Positions 46,118 through 55,652 of a DNA stretch of 64,000 nucleotides are shown one piece after another. Location: positions 132,862 to 196,861 of the forward strand of contig NZ_MUYM01000015.1 of assembly GCF_002150765.1 (NCBI RefSeq). Direction: 5' to 3'. Position 1 is the first letter of the stretch, and each line of letters starts with the position of its first letter. Position numbers and translations under genes: made by a program. The notes under the pieces were generated by a model. It did not search any database. It worked only from the letters and a program-made list of their open reading frames with translations, and was not told the DNA's origin. The stretch is from Lentzea kentuckyensis (GTDB taxonomy: Bacteria > Actinomycetota > Actinomycetes > Mycobacteriales > Pseudonocardiaceae).

Positions 46118-48706
46118 TCACACCAGGACCATGGTGTACCCGCGGCCCGCCGAGACGCTCAGGACACCGCTGCTGTACCGCGGCGGCACCGTCACCGGTC
46201 CGAGACCGTCCTCGCCCCAGGCGATGACGGCGCCGTTCGACTTCAGTGCCACGCTGTGCTGGATGGAGGCGTCGATCGCGATCACGCCGCTCTTGGCCTC
46301 CTGCGGTATCGAGGCCTGACCCCAGTCGTTGTCACCCCAGCCGATGACCGAGCCGTCGGACTTCAACGCCAGCGAAATCCAGCCCCCCGCGGCAATGGCG
46401 ACCACATCCGCGCGGGCCTCGAGCGGTGGCTTGAGCAAGTCTTCGATCCAGCTTTCGCCGGGCGTCCAGACGATGACCGAGCCGTCCGCTTTCAGCGCCG
46501 CGCAATGGATCATCCCACCCCTGATCGCGATCACACCGGACCTGGCCGCCGCCGGCACCTCCACCTGCCCCGTCGAGCCGCCCCAGGTGACCACGGAACC
46601 GTCCTTCTTCAACGCCATGCTGAAGTCGTGACCGGCGTCGATCGCGATCACATCGCGCTGGGCGGCAGGCGGTACCACGTCCAGCCCTGCTATGTCCTTG
46701 CCGCCCCAGGTGATGACGGTGCCGTCCGCTTTCAGCGCCAGGCTGTGCACGAACCCGGCATCGATGGCGACCACGCCGCTGGACGCCTCCGGCGGCACCT
46801 GCAGCTGTCCCGAGGAGCTCTCACCCCAGGCGATCACGGAGCCGTCGGCCTTCAACGCCAGAGCGTGCGAGCCTCCCGCCGCGACCGCGATCACGCCGCT
46901 CGTCGCCGCCGCCGGTATGCCCAGCACCCCGGACCTGTCCCGGCCCCAGCCCTCCACGGCTCCGCGTGCGACCGTGAGCTCCTGCGAGGAGGTGGCCGTC
47001 GCCGTGCCTCTCGTGACGGTGAGCGAGACGGTGTACTGGCCCGCTGCGGGGAAGCTGTGGCTGAACTCGGCTGTGCCGGCGGTGGCCTCTGGCCGGCTCC
47101 TGCCTGACCTGGTGACGGTCCACGCCCACGTGTCCGGACGACCTGAGGTGCCCGCGCTGAATCGCACGAGCTCCCCGACGACCGGCTTGGGACGCTGGAC
47201 GGAGAGTCCGGTGATCTGCGGGGGTGCTCCGACGGGATCCACGATGACCGTGGTCTTCGCCGTCACGCGCCTGCCAGAGCCGAGGACGGCGACGGCTTCG
47301 ACGGTGTGCACGCCGGGTTGCTGCCACCTGTGGCGGACCGTCGCCCCGTGGCCGGCGGTTCCGTCGCCGAACTGCCAGTCGGCCTCGGCGTTCACCTCCG
47401 GCTGGAGCGTCATGGTCAGCTCGAGCTCGTCGCCGACCTCGGCCCGGTTGCCGGGTTTGACCACGATGGACGCCTTCGGCTCCAGCGCAGGGGCGTCCGG
47501 TCGTCTCGTGAGTCCGGGGGCCAGGACGCGCTCCGGCTGATCGATCTTCGTCACCTGCTGGGCCCGCTGTGCCCGTGGATCGGATTGCTGCGGGATGTCG
47601 TCGTCCCCGGTGGGAGCATCGGTGTGCTTGGTGATCGTCATGACGTCACCGGTCAGCTTCAGCACTCCGGCCGCGTTGCCACCGGGGTCGTTGAAGAAGA
47701 CGACGTCGTCGTGAACGACCAGCTCGAACCGGATCGGCTCGGCGAAGAGCAGGCGTTGCGAGACCACGCTCCCGTCGGTGAGATCGACGATGACGGCTTC
47801 TCCGGTGGAGTAGTCCGGCACCACCGCGTGGTCGCCGACCTCGACCGGCGTCCCGAGGTCGGCGCCCGGGGTGGTGACCTTCACCGGTGCCGCGCAGGAG
47901 CGGGTGTCGAACGCGCACACGACCAGTTCGCCGCGGGTGCTGTTCGCGATGAGCACTCTCGACCGGTCGGCGGAGCCGCTGACGGTGACCACGTCGCCCG
48001 CGTTCAGGCCCGGCCGCACGGTGGTGGCGACGACTCCGGTTCCGGGGTGGAGGAGTTCGGCGACGTCCCGTTCGGGATCCACGAGTGCCGGCCGGCCCGT
48101 GGTGACTGTCAGGCGGCTGTTCCCGGCTTTGGCGGGACGGGACCGTCGTTGCCCGTCAGCGAGCCAGACCAGGTCACCGGTGCCGGCGTCGATCGCCCAC
48201 AGCCGGCCCCTGCCGTCCACGACCACGCTGTCCGGCTGAAGCCGCTCGGCCAGCCGTGTCCGGTCACCGGACGATCGCATCGTGTGCGGGTCGACCGACA
48301 CGACCGTTCCACTGTGGACGTCGACGCCGTAGACGACGTTCGGAGCGGTCTTCACCACGAGCCCGTTGCTCGCGGGAAGGTCGGCCCCCGACGGGGTGAG
48401 CTTCTCGGTGGCGCTGTCGATGCGGCTGAGCTGCCCGGTCTTCTGGTTCGCGAGGTAGGCGGCGGAGTTCTGCTGGGAGACGCTCAGCGCGGTTCCGGGC
48501 TCGGCGACTTTGGTGTGCGCCCGGACTTCGCCGGTGGTGCCGTCGACCAGTGACATCTCGCCGGTCCGGGTGGACGCGAGCCAGACCGCGCCGGAGTGCA
48601 TGCGCACCCGCGCGGCGTCATATCCCGGCCCCGCCACGAGAACGGCAGCGGTGATCGACGCGGCGGCCATCGTCGCGACGAGTGCGCTGGTACGTCGCCG
48701 GGTCAT
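46118..48706 (-). CDS. membrane-anchored propeller-PKD-RCC1 protein, copy 1
   Basis: An 862-residue paralogue. A TM helix (ATMAAASITAAVLVAGPG) is followed by GYDAARVRMHSGAVWLAS and the propeller, PKD1 (WQFGDGTAGHGATVRHRW), PKD2 (SAGTSGRPDTWAWTVTRSGR) and RCC1 repeats (VIAVAAGGSHALALKADGSV then IAWGESSSGQLQVPPEASSG). ATG 48706 overlaps the stop of the transglutaminase-like gene (ATGA), proving that the surface proteins belong to the MoxR operon. In other actinomycetes the equivalent gene encodes a fibronectin-III protein with a similar N-terminus, so PKD/RCC1 domains seem to have replaced Fn3 here. Confidence 0.85.
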   Translation of the reverse strand: MTRRRTSALVATMAAASITAAVLVAGPGYDAARVRMHSGAVWLASTRTGEMSLVDGTTGEVRAHTKVAEPGTALSVSQQNSAAYLANQKTGQLSRIDSATEKLTPSGADLPASNGLVVKTAPNVVYGVDVHSGTVVSVDPHTMRSSGDRTRLAERLQPDSVVVDGRGRLWAIDAGTGDLVWLADGQRRSRPAKAGNSRLTVTTGRPALVDPERDVAELLHPGTGVVATTVRPGLNAGDVVTVSGSADRSRVLIANSTRGELVVCAFDTRSCAAPVKVTTPGADLGTPVEVGDHAVVPDYSTGEAVIVDLTDGSVVSQRLLFAEPIRFELVVHDDVVFFNDPGGNAAGVLKLTGDVMTITKHTDAPTGDDDIPQQSDPRAQRAQQVTKIDQPERVLAPGLTRRPDAPALEPKASIVVKPGNRAEVGDELELTMTLQPEVNAEADWQFGDGTAGHGATVRHRWQQPGVHTVEAVAVLGSGRRVTAKTTVIVDPVGAPPQITGLSVQRPKPVVGELVRFSAGTSGRPDTWAWTVTRSGRSRPEATAGTAEFSHSFPAAGQYTVSLTVTRGTATATSSQELTVARGAVEGWGRDRSGVLGIPAAATSGVIAVAAGGSHALALKADGSVIAWGESSSGQLQVPPEASSGVVAIDAGFVHSLALKADGTVITWGGKDIAGLDVVPPAAQRDVIAIDAGHDFSMALKKDGSVVTWGGSTGQVEVPAAARSGVIAIRGGMIHCAALKADGSVIVWTPGESWIEDLLKPPLEARADVVAIAAGGWISLALKSDGSVIGWGDNDWGQASIPQEAKSGVIAIDASIQHSVALKSNGAVIAWGEDGLGPVTVPPRYSSGVLSVSAGRGYTMVLV

Positions 48707-50916
48707 CGATATCTCCCCACTTCCAGGCGTTCGCCGGCCTGACGTCGTTGCCGCGCGGTGCTCCAGACCGTCCACAGTGGACGTGGATCCACCGTCGCGC
48801 GCAGCCGGGTCACGGACACGCGCCGGCGGTGGAGCCGGGTGTGCAGCTGGGCCACCAGGCGCCAGGCCTCGTCGGCGTCGGACTCGTCGACGTGTTCCGG
48901 CGCGTAGATCGCCGTGGTCGCCAGTTCCGCCGACGCCTCGACCAGCCCGGCGGCGTCGCCGAGGACGCCGCGGACCTGCTGGGCGACCTCGTGGAACGTC
49001 AGCGACACCGGCGCCGCGATGCCCCGTTCGGTGAGCCGGTCGATCTGTTCCTGCCACGCGCCGAGCACGCGTGCCGCGGGATCGGGGTGCCGCCGCCGTC
49101 GTCTGCGGCGGTGGGCCTTGACGACCGCGACGAACCCGCAGGCCAGCAGGACCAACAGGATCGCGGCGAGCACGACCGGCACGGTGCTGTCGCGGACGCT
49201 GTGCCAGCCGAACCCCCGCCCGTCCGCGGCCTCGGCACGTCGTGACTCGGCCGGCGGTGCGGTGGTCGGCGGGGCTGGTTGCGGCGGAACCACCCGGGGT
49301 GCCTCCGCCTGCTGGTTCTGCGAAGGGGTGTAGTCCGCGCTGGTGGGCTCGAACGCCACCCAGCCGTAGCCGGCGAAGTGCACCTCCGGCCAGGCGTGGG
49401 CGTCGGCGGTGCTGACCTGGAAAGCGCCACCCCGGTAGGTGCGCAGGCGATAACCGACGGCGACCCTGGCCGGGAACCCCATCGACCTGGCGACCACGGT
49501 GAACGCGGCGGCGTGCTGTTCGGCGTAGCCACCGTTGGTGTTCGAGCCGGACAGCAGGCGGCTGATGGCGGCGTAGGAGTGTCCTGGCGGCCCGTCCGGG
49601 TCGGTCCCGAGCCCCCGGAAGCTGTTCTCGAGGTCGACGAGCTTTTCGTAACTGGTGAGACCCTCGCGATCGGTGGCCATCGCGCGGACGGCTTCCGGCA
49701 GACCGTCCGGAAGGGACCGCGAGTGCCCGGACGTCGCGGTGGCCTGTGCCAGGCCCTCGTCCCGGACGCCGATCTCACCCGTCACGTCGTAGCTGAGCCC
49801 CTGCAGTTTCGGCGCGGTGCTGATGAGCACGCCCGAGTTCGGGGCGAACCCGAGCAGGCCCCGGTTGCCGCCGGTCGCCTCCAGCCGGGACGGCCAGCCG
49901 ATGACGGGCAGGTACGGGCCGGCGAGGTCTTTCAGTTCGATGTGGGCCTTCACCTGCTTGCCGTTGGTCAGCGCGGCGTCGCCGGTGAGGTGGCTGCCCG
50001 CCACGCGATAGGTGTCCTCGGAGGTCCAGATGGTGCCGTCGAACACGTCCAGCGCGGCGGTGCGGATGCGGTCGACCTGGGTGTAGGACTCGACGTCGAG
50101 GCGCACGGTGAACAGCTCGCGGGCGGGTTTGTCGTTGAGCTGGCTCTTCAACCGCGCCAGCGGGGTGAGGGTGTCGGTGCCCGTGACCGGTGGCGCGAGC
50201 AGGTCGCGGATGTCGAAGCGGTGCTGGCCTGACGCGATCGGCAGCACCTGACCGCCCACGATTCCGAACAACACGCTGGCGGCGACCACCAGGCCCGCGA
50301 CGCCGAAGGCGCCGGCGGATCGGGGTGACCGCCGTTCGGTCCGGACGGTGCCGGTGCCGGCGGAGCGCTGCGCGCGGACGGCGATCAGCGACAGGGCCGC
50401 TGCCAGGAACACGACAGTGGCGATCGCGTGCCCGCCCGCCTGGTTGCCGACGACGAACACGGCGAACAGGAAACCGGCCAGGGACGGCGCCAGTGGTGCC
50501 AGCACGGTCCGCGTTCGCCGGGCGAGCGCGACCGATGTGAACGCCGCCGCCCACATCACCAGGGTGGGGACCACCAGCAGTTCGCCCCACGGGTCCGCCG
50601 GCACCACCACGGCGAGCAGGCGGTTCCAGCTGCCGCGCGTGCCGTCGAGGACCTCGGAGCCCGCGCCGCGGAACACCCCGAAGACCAGGACCAGTGCCAG
50701 CCCCGCGACGGCCAGCACCGGGGTGGTCCACGCACGCCGGCTCGGCACCGCCGTCACGCCGCCGACGAGGCACGCCAGCCCCAGTGTCAGCAGGTAGCCC
50801 GGCGTGGCGAAGAACTCGTGGTACACGAGTGCCCCGGCGGCGGACGCGGCGAGCGCCAGCGTCACCTCGACGACGGCCGTGCCCGGAGCGAACGCGCTCA
50901 GCTTCAGCCGGCTCAT
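48703..50916 (-). CDS. TgpA-like membrane transglutaminase-fold protein, Cys lost
   Basis: A 737-residue protein. Six to seven membrane helices (residues 8-240) precede an extracellular transglutaminase-fold domain and a further helix near 590; a DUF4129-like tail is in the cytoplasm. The expected active-site motif G(D/Y)CEQ(F/Y)A reads GGYAEQHAAAF: the Cys is Ala (codon GCC). The catalytic-type His (DAHAWPEV) is present and the Asp position is GWVAFEPT. So the domain probably binds rather than crosslinks. The start overlaps the DUF58 stop. It is one operon with MoxR and DUF58. Confidence 0.85.
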   Translation of the reverse strand: MSRLKLSAFAPGTAVVEVTLALAASAAGALVYHEFFATPGYLLTLGLACLVGGVTAVPSRRAWTTPVLAVAGLALVLVFGVFRGAGSEVLDGTRGSWNRLLAVVVPADPWGELLVVPTLVMWAAAFTSVALARRTRTVLAPLAPSLAGFLFAVFVVGNQAGGHAIATVVFLAAALSLIAVRAQRSAGTGTVRTERRSPRSAGAFGVAGLVVAASVLFGIVGGQVLPIASGQHRFDIRDLLAPPVTGTDTLTPLARLKSQLNDKPARELFTVRLDVESYTQVDRIRTAALDVFDGTIWTSEDTYRVAGSHLTGDAALTNGKQVKAHIELKDLAGPYLPVIGWPSRLEATGGNRGLLGFAPNSGVLISTAPKLQGLSYDVTGEIGVRDEGLAQATATSGHSRSLPDGLPEAVRAMATDREGLTSYEKLVDLENSFRGLGTDPDGPPGHSYAAISRLLSGSNTNGGYAEQHAAAFTVVARSMGFPARVAVGYRLRTYRGGAFQVSTADAHAWPEVHFAGYGWVAFEPTSADYTPSQNQQAEAPRVVPPQPAPPTTAPPAESRRAEAADGRGFGWHSVRDSTVPVVLAAILLVLLACGFVAVVKAHRRRRRRRHPDPAARVLGAWQEQIDRLTERGIAAPVSLTFHEVAQQVRGVLGDAAGLVEASAELATTAIYAPEHVDESDADEAWRLVAQLHTRLHRRRVSVTRLRATVDPRPLWTVWSTARQRRQAGERLEVGRYR

Positions 50917-52040
50917 CGCAGCACCAGCCGGTTCCAGCCGGCGGCGAACTGGTCGCTGGTCGGCGCGGCGACGGCGAGCACGCCGCGTGGGCGCGGCACC
51001 GGGTCCGCGGTGGTCAGCTGGGCGAGGCTGATCGAGAGGAAGCGGGGGCGCAGCAACATCAGCAGCTGGGCGATCTCGGCGTCCACTCGACCGGTGACCA
51101 CGGTCAGGGCGATGCCCTGGGTGTCGGAGACCACGTCGTGCAGCTGTGCGGGGAGCGTCGCGAGACCGAGGCCGGAAGTGTCTACTGTGGACAGGAACTC
51201 CAGGGCTGTGCTGCTCGACTCCCGTTTCAGGGCACCGGTTGTGCGGAGCTGGAACGGGAGACCCGTGGATTCGGCCGCGACGCAGAACGACGCGGCGACG
51301 CGGACGGCGTCCTCGAACGACGAACCGGCGTAGGGGGCGGCGCTCGTGTCGAGGACGACCAGCTGGCGCGGTTCGTCGGGCACGACCACCTGGCGGGCCA
51401 TCACCGTGCCGGTGCGGGCGGTGGCGCCCCAGTGGATGCGGCGCCAGTCGTCGCCCGGCACGTACTCCCGCAGGCTGTGGAACGCCGCGCCGCCCAGAGG
51501 GGCGCTGCTGTTCGTCGGGCCTTCGGCGTCCTGCGGGCCGCCGGTCGCGATCAGGGCGAGCGGGTGCACGCGCGGGTAGACGTGCACGACGAGTTCGCTG
51601 CCGCGGGGCCGGCCGCGGTGCAGGAGGCGCAGCGGGTCGGAGTGGCCCAGTTCCACCGGGGGGATCAGGTAACGGCCGCGTTTGGTGGCCGGCAGCGCGT
51701 AGCCCACCGTGCAGCTGTCGCCGGTGGCGAGGGCGGGCACCGGCACGGTGGTGCGGTGGCCGCCGACGGTTTCGGTGACCAGCAGCGGTGGGCTGCGGCG
51801 GCGGCCGATGTTCGTGACGGTCAGGGTGCCTTGGGCGGCGCTGCCCTCGAAGACGCGGTGTGGCCGGACCTCGCGCACGACGGTCAGGCGGGGTGCGGCC
51901 ACCAGCCACACGGCCGCGAGCAGCAGGGTCGCCGCGGCGGCGAGGCCCAGGGTCACCAGCTCGGGGTAGTCGGCCCAGACGCCGAGGGCCACCAGGGCGA
52001 CGGCGGTGCAGGCCATCGCCGCGCCGGTTCTGGTCAGCAC
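50913..52040 (-). CDS. DUF58 protein
   Basis: A 375-residue protein. Two N-terminal membrane helices (residues 8-50) are followed by a long beta-rich part and the DUF58 signature REYVPGDDWRRIHWGATART near residue 200. A von Willebrand-like fold with a MIDAS-type start follows (LVVLDTSAA). GTG 52040 lies six bases past the MoxR stop. DUF58 proteins are the usual partner of MoxR ATPases and are thought to help assemble or mature surface proteins. Here the clients would be the three PKD/RCC1 proteins. Confidence 0.88.
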   Translation of the reverse strand: MLTRTGAAMACTAVALVALGVWADYPELVTLGLAAAATLLLAAVWLVAAPRLTVVREVRPHRVFEGSAAQGTLTVTNIGRRRSPPLLVTETVGGHRTTVPVPALATGDSCTVGYALPATKRGRYLIPPVELGHSDPLRLLHRGRPRGSELVVHVYPRVHPLALIATGGPQDAEGPTNSSAPLGGAAFHSLREYVPGDDWRRIHWGATARTGTVMARQVVVPDEPRQLVVLDTSAAPYAGSSFEDAVRVAASFCVAAESTGLPFQLRTTGALKRESSSTALEFLSTVDTSGLGLATLPAQLHDVVSDTQGIALTVVTGRVDAEIAQLLMLLRPRFLSISLAQLTTADPVPRPRGVLAVAAPTSDQFAAGWNRLVLR

Positions 52041-52046
52041 CTCGGA

Positions 52047-53003
52047 TCACCCACCGGCCGGCACCGGCGCGGCGGCGAGGACCTCGGTGAGGATCGACTC
52101 GGCGGTGCGTTGCTGGATGCGGGCTTCTGGCGTGAGCAGCAGACGGTGGTTGAGGACCGGGACCGCGACCGCCTTGACGTCGTCGGCGGTCACGAACGGG
52201 CGGCCGGCGGCCAGCGCGTAGGCCTGCGCGGCGGTCACCAGTGCGATGCCGCCGCGGGGGCTCACGCCCAGTTCGACGTCGGGGTGCACCCTGGTCGCCC
52301 GGATCAGCCGGGCGACGTACTCGCGGAGGTTGTCGGCCACCCGCTGGTCGCGCACCGCGCGGATCATGAGACGCAGGTCGTCGAGCTCCATCACGGACTT
52401 GAGTTCGTCCGGGCGGCGCCGGGTGACGCCGTAGGACAGGATGCTGACCTCGTCGTCCAGGTTCTCGGGATAGCCGATGCTGATGCGCATCATGAACCTG
52501 TCCAGCTGCGCTTCCGGCAGGGCGTAGGTGCCCTGGTGTTCCACCGGGTTCTGGGTGGCGATGCACAGGAACGGGTACGGGACCGGGACGGGGCGGCCGT
52601 CCACGGTCACCTGGCCCTCGGCCATCACCTCGAGCAGCGCGGACTGGGTTTTGGGGGAGGCGCGGTTGATCTCGTCGCCGAGCAGGATGTGGGTGAAGAC
52701 CGGGCCTTGGCGGAACTCGAAGCGCGAGCGGCCCTGGTCGTAGACCTGCACGCCGGTCACGTCGGACGGCAGCAGGTCCGGGGTGAACTGGATCCGCTTG
52801 ACCTCCGCGCCCGCCACCGAGCGGGCGATGGCCTTGGCCAGCGAGGTCTTCGCGACGCCCGGTACGTCCTCGATCAGCAGGTGGCCCTCGGCGAGCAGGC
52901 ACACCAGTGCCAGCCGGACCACCTCGGGCTTGCCCCGGATGAAGTCCTCGACGTTCGCGGCCAGCGCCTCGAACCGACGCTGGAAAATGGCCGCATCGGA
53001 CAC
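52047..53003 (-). CDS. MoxR-family AAA+ ATPase
   Basis: A 318-residue AAA+ protein. Walker A reads GHLLIEDVPGVAKTSLAKAI and Walker B ILLGDEINRA. Sensor 1 is FLCIATQNPVE. The arginine-finger/sensor region includes LPEAQLDRFMMRI and GVSPRGGIALV. GTG 53003 is the first start that keeps the domain whole. It is the first gene of the six-gene operon 53003-40880 and supplies the chaperone-like ATPase activity for DUF58 and the surface proteins. Confidence 0.93.
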   Translation of the reverse strand: MSDAAIFQRRFEALAANVEDFIRGKPEVVRLALVCLLAEGHLLIEDVPGVAKTSLAKAIARSVAGAEVKRIQFTPDLLPSDVTGVQVYDQGRSRFEFRQGPVFTHILLGDEINRASPKTQSALLEVMAEGQVTVDGRPVPVPYPFLCIATQNPVEHQGTYALPEAQLDRFMMRISIGYPENLDDEVSILSYGVTRRRPDELKSVMELDDLRLMIRAVRDQRVADNLREYVARLIRATRVHPDVELGVSPRGGIALVTAAQAYALAAGRPFVTADDVKAVAVPVLNHRLLLTPEARIQQRTAESILTEVLAAAPVPAGG

Positions 53004-53078
53004 TTCAAAGCCCCCATCGTGCGTGCATCAGCGGTTTTCTCGCCCCCGCCGAAATGAATCAGGCCAGAGTGAATCAGG

Positions 53079-54380
53079 TCAGTGAATCGGGCTGCGCAGG
53101 GCGGCGTTGAGCCGGGGGTACACGTCGCGGACGGCGGCGTGGTCGCGTTCGCGGCCGAGCAGGCGGGCCAGGCGCTTCAGGTCCTGCCGGACGGTGGCCG
53201 AGTCGACCAGGTCGGCGGCGTCGAGGACCTTCGTGGCCAGGGCGCTCGCGTGGTCGATGTCGCCGGCGGCGGCGTAGGCGAGGGCGCGGCGGGCACCGAA
53301 GCGCGCGTGGGTGCGGTGGGCGGTGTCGGGCACCAGGGACAGCTGCCGGTCGAAGACGTCCGCCGCCTCGCGGGACCGGCCCAGGTCGTGCATGCACCAG
53401 GCGGCGACCAGGCTGTTCAGGTCGGCGCCGCTGACCGAGGCCGAGCCGATCGTCATGCCGCTGGCGGCGTCGGCCTTGTCGAGCAGGGCGGCGGCGCGGT
53501 CGAGTGCGCGCTGGCAGTTGTCGTAGTCGCAGGCCAGGGCGTGTCCCTGTGCCTCGCGCAACGCGGCGAGTCCCTGGACCCGCGGCGACGTGCCGGGCGC
53601 GGCCTGCGCCTGCTGGGCCAGGTCGACGGTGCCCACGGCGTCGTCGCGGTAGAGCGTGATCAACGCCTGCCTGATCAGCGAGTACGTGGCCAGTTCGGTG
53701 TCACCGGCCGCGGCGCCCATCTCGACGGCGTTGCGGGTCCACCACATCGCGGCCCGGTCGTCGCCCGCCTCCTGGGCCATCCACCCCGCGTACTCGCTGT
53801 AGCGGGCGGCCAGGCCGAGCAACTGCTCACGGACCGGCGTGGGCGCGCCGTTCGCCATCCCGCGCAGGGTGTGGGTGTGCACGGTGACCATCGGCAGCAC
53901 GACGCTGGGGCTCGTGGTCTGTCCGAGCTGCCTGACCTGGGCGAACAGTGAACGGAACGCCGCGAGCGTGCCGTCGTGCGCCGCCGACGCCGAAGCGCTG
54001 CGGGGAGCGCCCAGGGTCAGCCCGAGCAACGAGGCCGCGCCCGTCGCGATCGCCTCGCGCCGAGGCATCGGAACCATCCAGCTCGAACCATCCGGAGCCA
54101 TGCTCATCACCCACACTTCGCCGTCGCCGTCGGCCGCGACGGCTGCCGGCGGGCTCGCGGGTGTGGGCTGGTCCACGAGGCAGGCCAGCCGTCCACCGGC
54201 TCCGAGAACCGCGTCACAGCGCCGGGCCAGATCAACACCTGGTTGCTTCAGTCCAGTCTCGATCTTGCCCAGATAGCCCTTGCTGTAGTGGACCTGCTGC
54301 GCCAGCGTCGCCAGCGACAGGCCCGCCGCGGTGCGCAGGCGCCGCAGTTCCACACCAAAGACATCCGACTGCTCAGCCAT
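53079..54380 (-). CDS. XRE regulator with TPR-like C-terminal domain
   Basis: A 433-residue protein. The N-terminal XRE HTH (ELRRLRTAAGLSLATLAQQV, HYSKGYLGKIETGLKQPGVD) is followed by a linker with MPRREAIATGAASLLGLTLG. A C-terminal helical half resembles TPRs (DVYPRLNAALRSPIH at the end). Proteins of this layout are very common in actinomycetes, often paired with small DUF397 proteins; none is seen here. ATG 54380 has GGGGAC close upstream; ATG 54398 is also in frame. It precedes the MoxR operon by 75 bases on the same strand and may drive or control it. Confidence 0.85.
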   Translation of the reverse strand: MAEQSDVFGVELRRLRTAAGLSLATLAQQVHYSKGYLGKIETGLKQPGVDLARRCDAVLGAGGRLACLVDQPTPASPPAAVAADGDGEVWVMSMAPDGSSWMVPMPRREAIATGAASLLGLTLGAPRSASASAAHDGTLAAFRSLFAQVRQLGQTTSPSVVLPMVTVHTHTLRGMANGAPTPVREQLLGLAARYSEYAGWMAQEAGDDRAAMWWTRNAVEMGAAAGDTELATYSLIRQALITLYRDDAVGTVDLAQQAQAAPGTSPRVQGLAALREAQGHALACDYDNCQRALDRAAALLDKADAASGMTIGSASVSGADLNSLVAAWCMHDLGRSREAADVFDRQLSLVPDTAHRTHARFGARRALAYAAAGDIDHASALATKVLDAADLVDSATVRQDLKRLARLLGRERDHAAVRDVYPRLNAALRSPIH

Positions 54381-54761
54381 GAGTCCCCGCCCCCACACCC
54401 CTCAGCACCCGCCTGACCACCAGCGGCGGTCGTTGCAGACTACTGAGCCGGTTGTCGCAGGCCCAGTCCCGAGGGCGTCGGTGCGGGCAGACGTCTGGCT
54501 GCACAGTTCGAAGTCTGCTGGGCCGCCCGGCCGATTCCCAGGCGTCTCCCGTCGCCTGCCCGATCGGGAGACGGGAGACCCCTGCCGTGCTGCTCCTGGC
54601 GGCGCGATGCTGGTTCCAGACGGGGACTTGGTCGGTCACCGTCGGGTTCTGGGGGGTTGTGGCGGCAGGACGGGGCTGGGGGCCTGGTCCTGCCGTCACA
54701 AGTAACTGGTGAAGGGGGAGTGGCAACGTGAACAGGGACTGGACGGGCGCGCCCTCCTGAG
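54381..54761. other. gap, no gene
   Basis: 381 bases between the XRE regulator start and the dioxygenase stop. No convincing gene or strong hairpin is seen. It must hold the promoter of the XRE gene on the minus strand. Confidence 0.5.
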
Positions 54762-55652
54762 TCAGCGGGGTGCCAGCACGACGTCGAAGCGGGTACGGGT
54801 CCACGCCAGGTCGGCGAGGGCCCTGCCGTCGGGAGCGGGGGTTCCCGGTGGCTGTTCGGCGAACCGCTTGACGAGGGATTCCTTCACGCCGAACACGGAG
54901 TCGCCGATCTCCAACTGCGGATCGCCCTCGACGAAGACGTGCGTGACGAGGGTGCGGAAGCCGTCCGCGGTGACCATGAAGTGCAGGTGGGCGGCGCGCA
55001 TCGGGGACCGGCGCGTCGCCTCCAGCAGGGTGCCGACCGGGCCGTCGTCCGGGATCGGGTACGGCGTCGGGGTCACGCCCCAGAACGCGAACGTGCCGTC
55101 GGGCTCGGAGAACAGGTGGCCGCGGCCGGACACGCGGTCGTCGGGGTACTGCACGTCGTAGCGGCCGTCCTCGTCGGCCTCCCACGCCTCGATCCGGGCG
55201 CCCGCGATCGGGTTCCCGTCGGTGTCGCGGACCGATCCCTCGACCCAGCACGGGGTTCCGGGGGCGCCCGCGGCGATGTTGCCGCCGTTGCCCACCAGTG
55301 GCGACCGCTCCACGAAGAACGGCCCGAAGACGGTCGCCTCGGTGGCGTTCCCGTGCGCCTCGTTGTTCACCGCGATCGTCTGCATCGACGCGCCGAGCAC
55401 GTCGGACAGCAGGATGAACTCCTGCCGCTTCTCGTCGGTGATGTGGCCGGCCGCGGTCAGGAACTCGATGGCCCGAGTCCATTCTTCTTCCGTCAGGCGC
55501 ACTTCGCGGATGAACGCGTGCAGGTGCCGCGTCAACGACTCCAGCAGTTCCTTCAGCCGCGGGTCCGGGGTCCGGGAGAACGACGCGACGACCTCAGCGG
55601 TGAGGCGTTCCTCGATCTGTTGCTGCGCCTGAACTTCGGCAGAGACGGTCAT
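54762..55652 (-). CDS. hydroxyquinol 1,2-dioxygenase (intradiol)
   Basis: A 296-residue iron dioxygenase. The four Fe(III) ligands are recognisable: Tyr in [10 protein letters not shown], Tyr in [10 protein letters not shown], and two His in RAAHLHFMV. The N-terminal helical dimer domain (residues 1-100) is complete. The enzyme cleaves 1,2,4-trihydroxybenzene between the two vicinal OH groups to maleylacetate. ATG 55652 overlaps the maleylacetate reductase stop (ATGA). It is the last gene of the three-gene operon, and assignment to hydroxyquinol rather than catechol rests partly on that context. Confidence 0.9.
   Translation of the reverse strand: MTVSAEVQAQQQIEERLTAEVVASFSRTPDPRLKELLESLTRHLHAFIREVRLTEEEWTRAIEFLTAAGHITDEKRQEFILLSDVLGASMQTIAVNNEAHGNATEATVFGPFFVERSPLVGNGGNIAAGAPGTPCWVEGSVRDTDGNPIAGARIEAWEADEDGRYDVQYPDDRVSGRGHLFSEPDGTFAFWGVTPTPYPIPDDGPVGTLLEATRRSPMRAAHLHFMVTADGFRTLVTHVFVEGDPQLEIGDSVFGVKESLVKRFAEQPPGTPAPDGRALADLAWTRTRFDVVLAPR

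Noticed and set aside
40988..48553. Long plus-strand open frames of 200-460 codons opposite the PKD/RCC1 genes
   Set aside because: They mirror the repetitive RCC1/propeller coding DNA, have Arg/Gly/Asp-rich low-complexity translations and no ribosome sites.
48703..52902. A 1399-codon minus-strand open frame
   Set aside because: Its last 737 codons are the transglutaminase-like gene. Upstream it is a shadow of the DUF58 and MoxR genes, which have clear domains in other frames.
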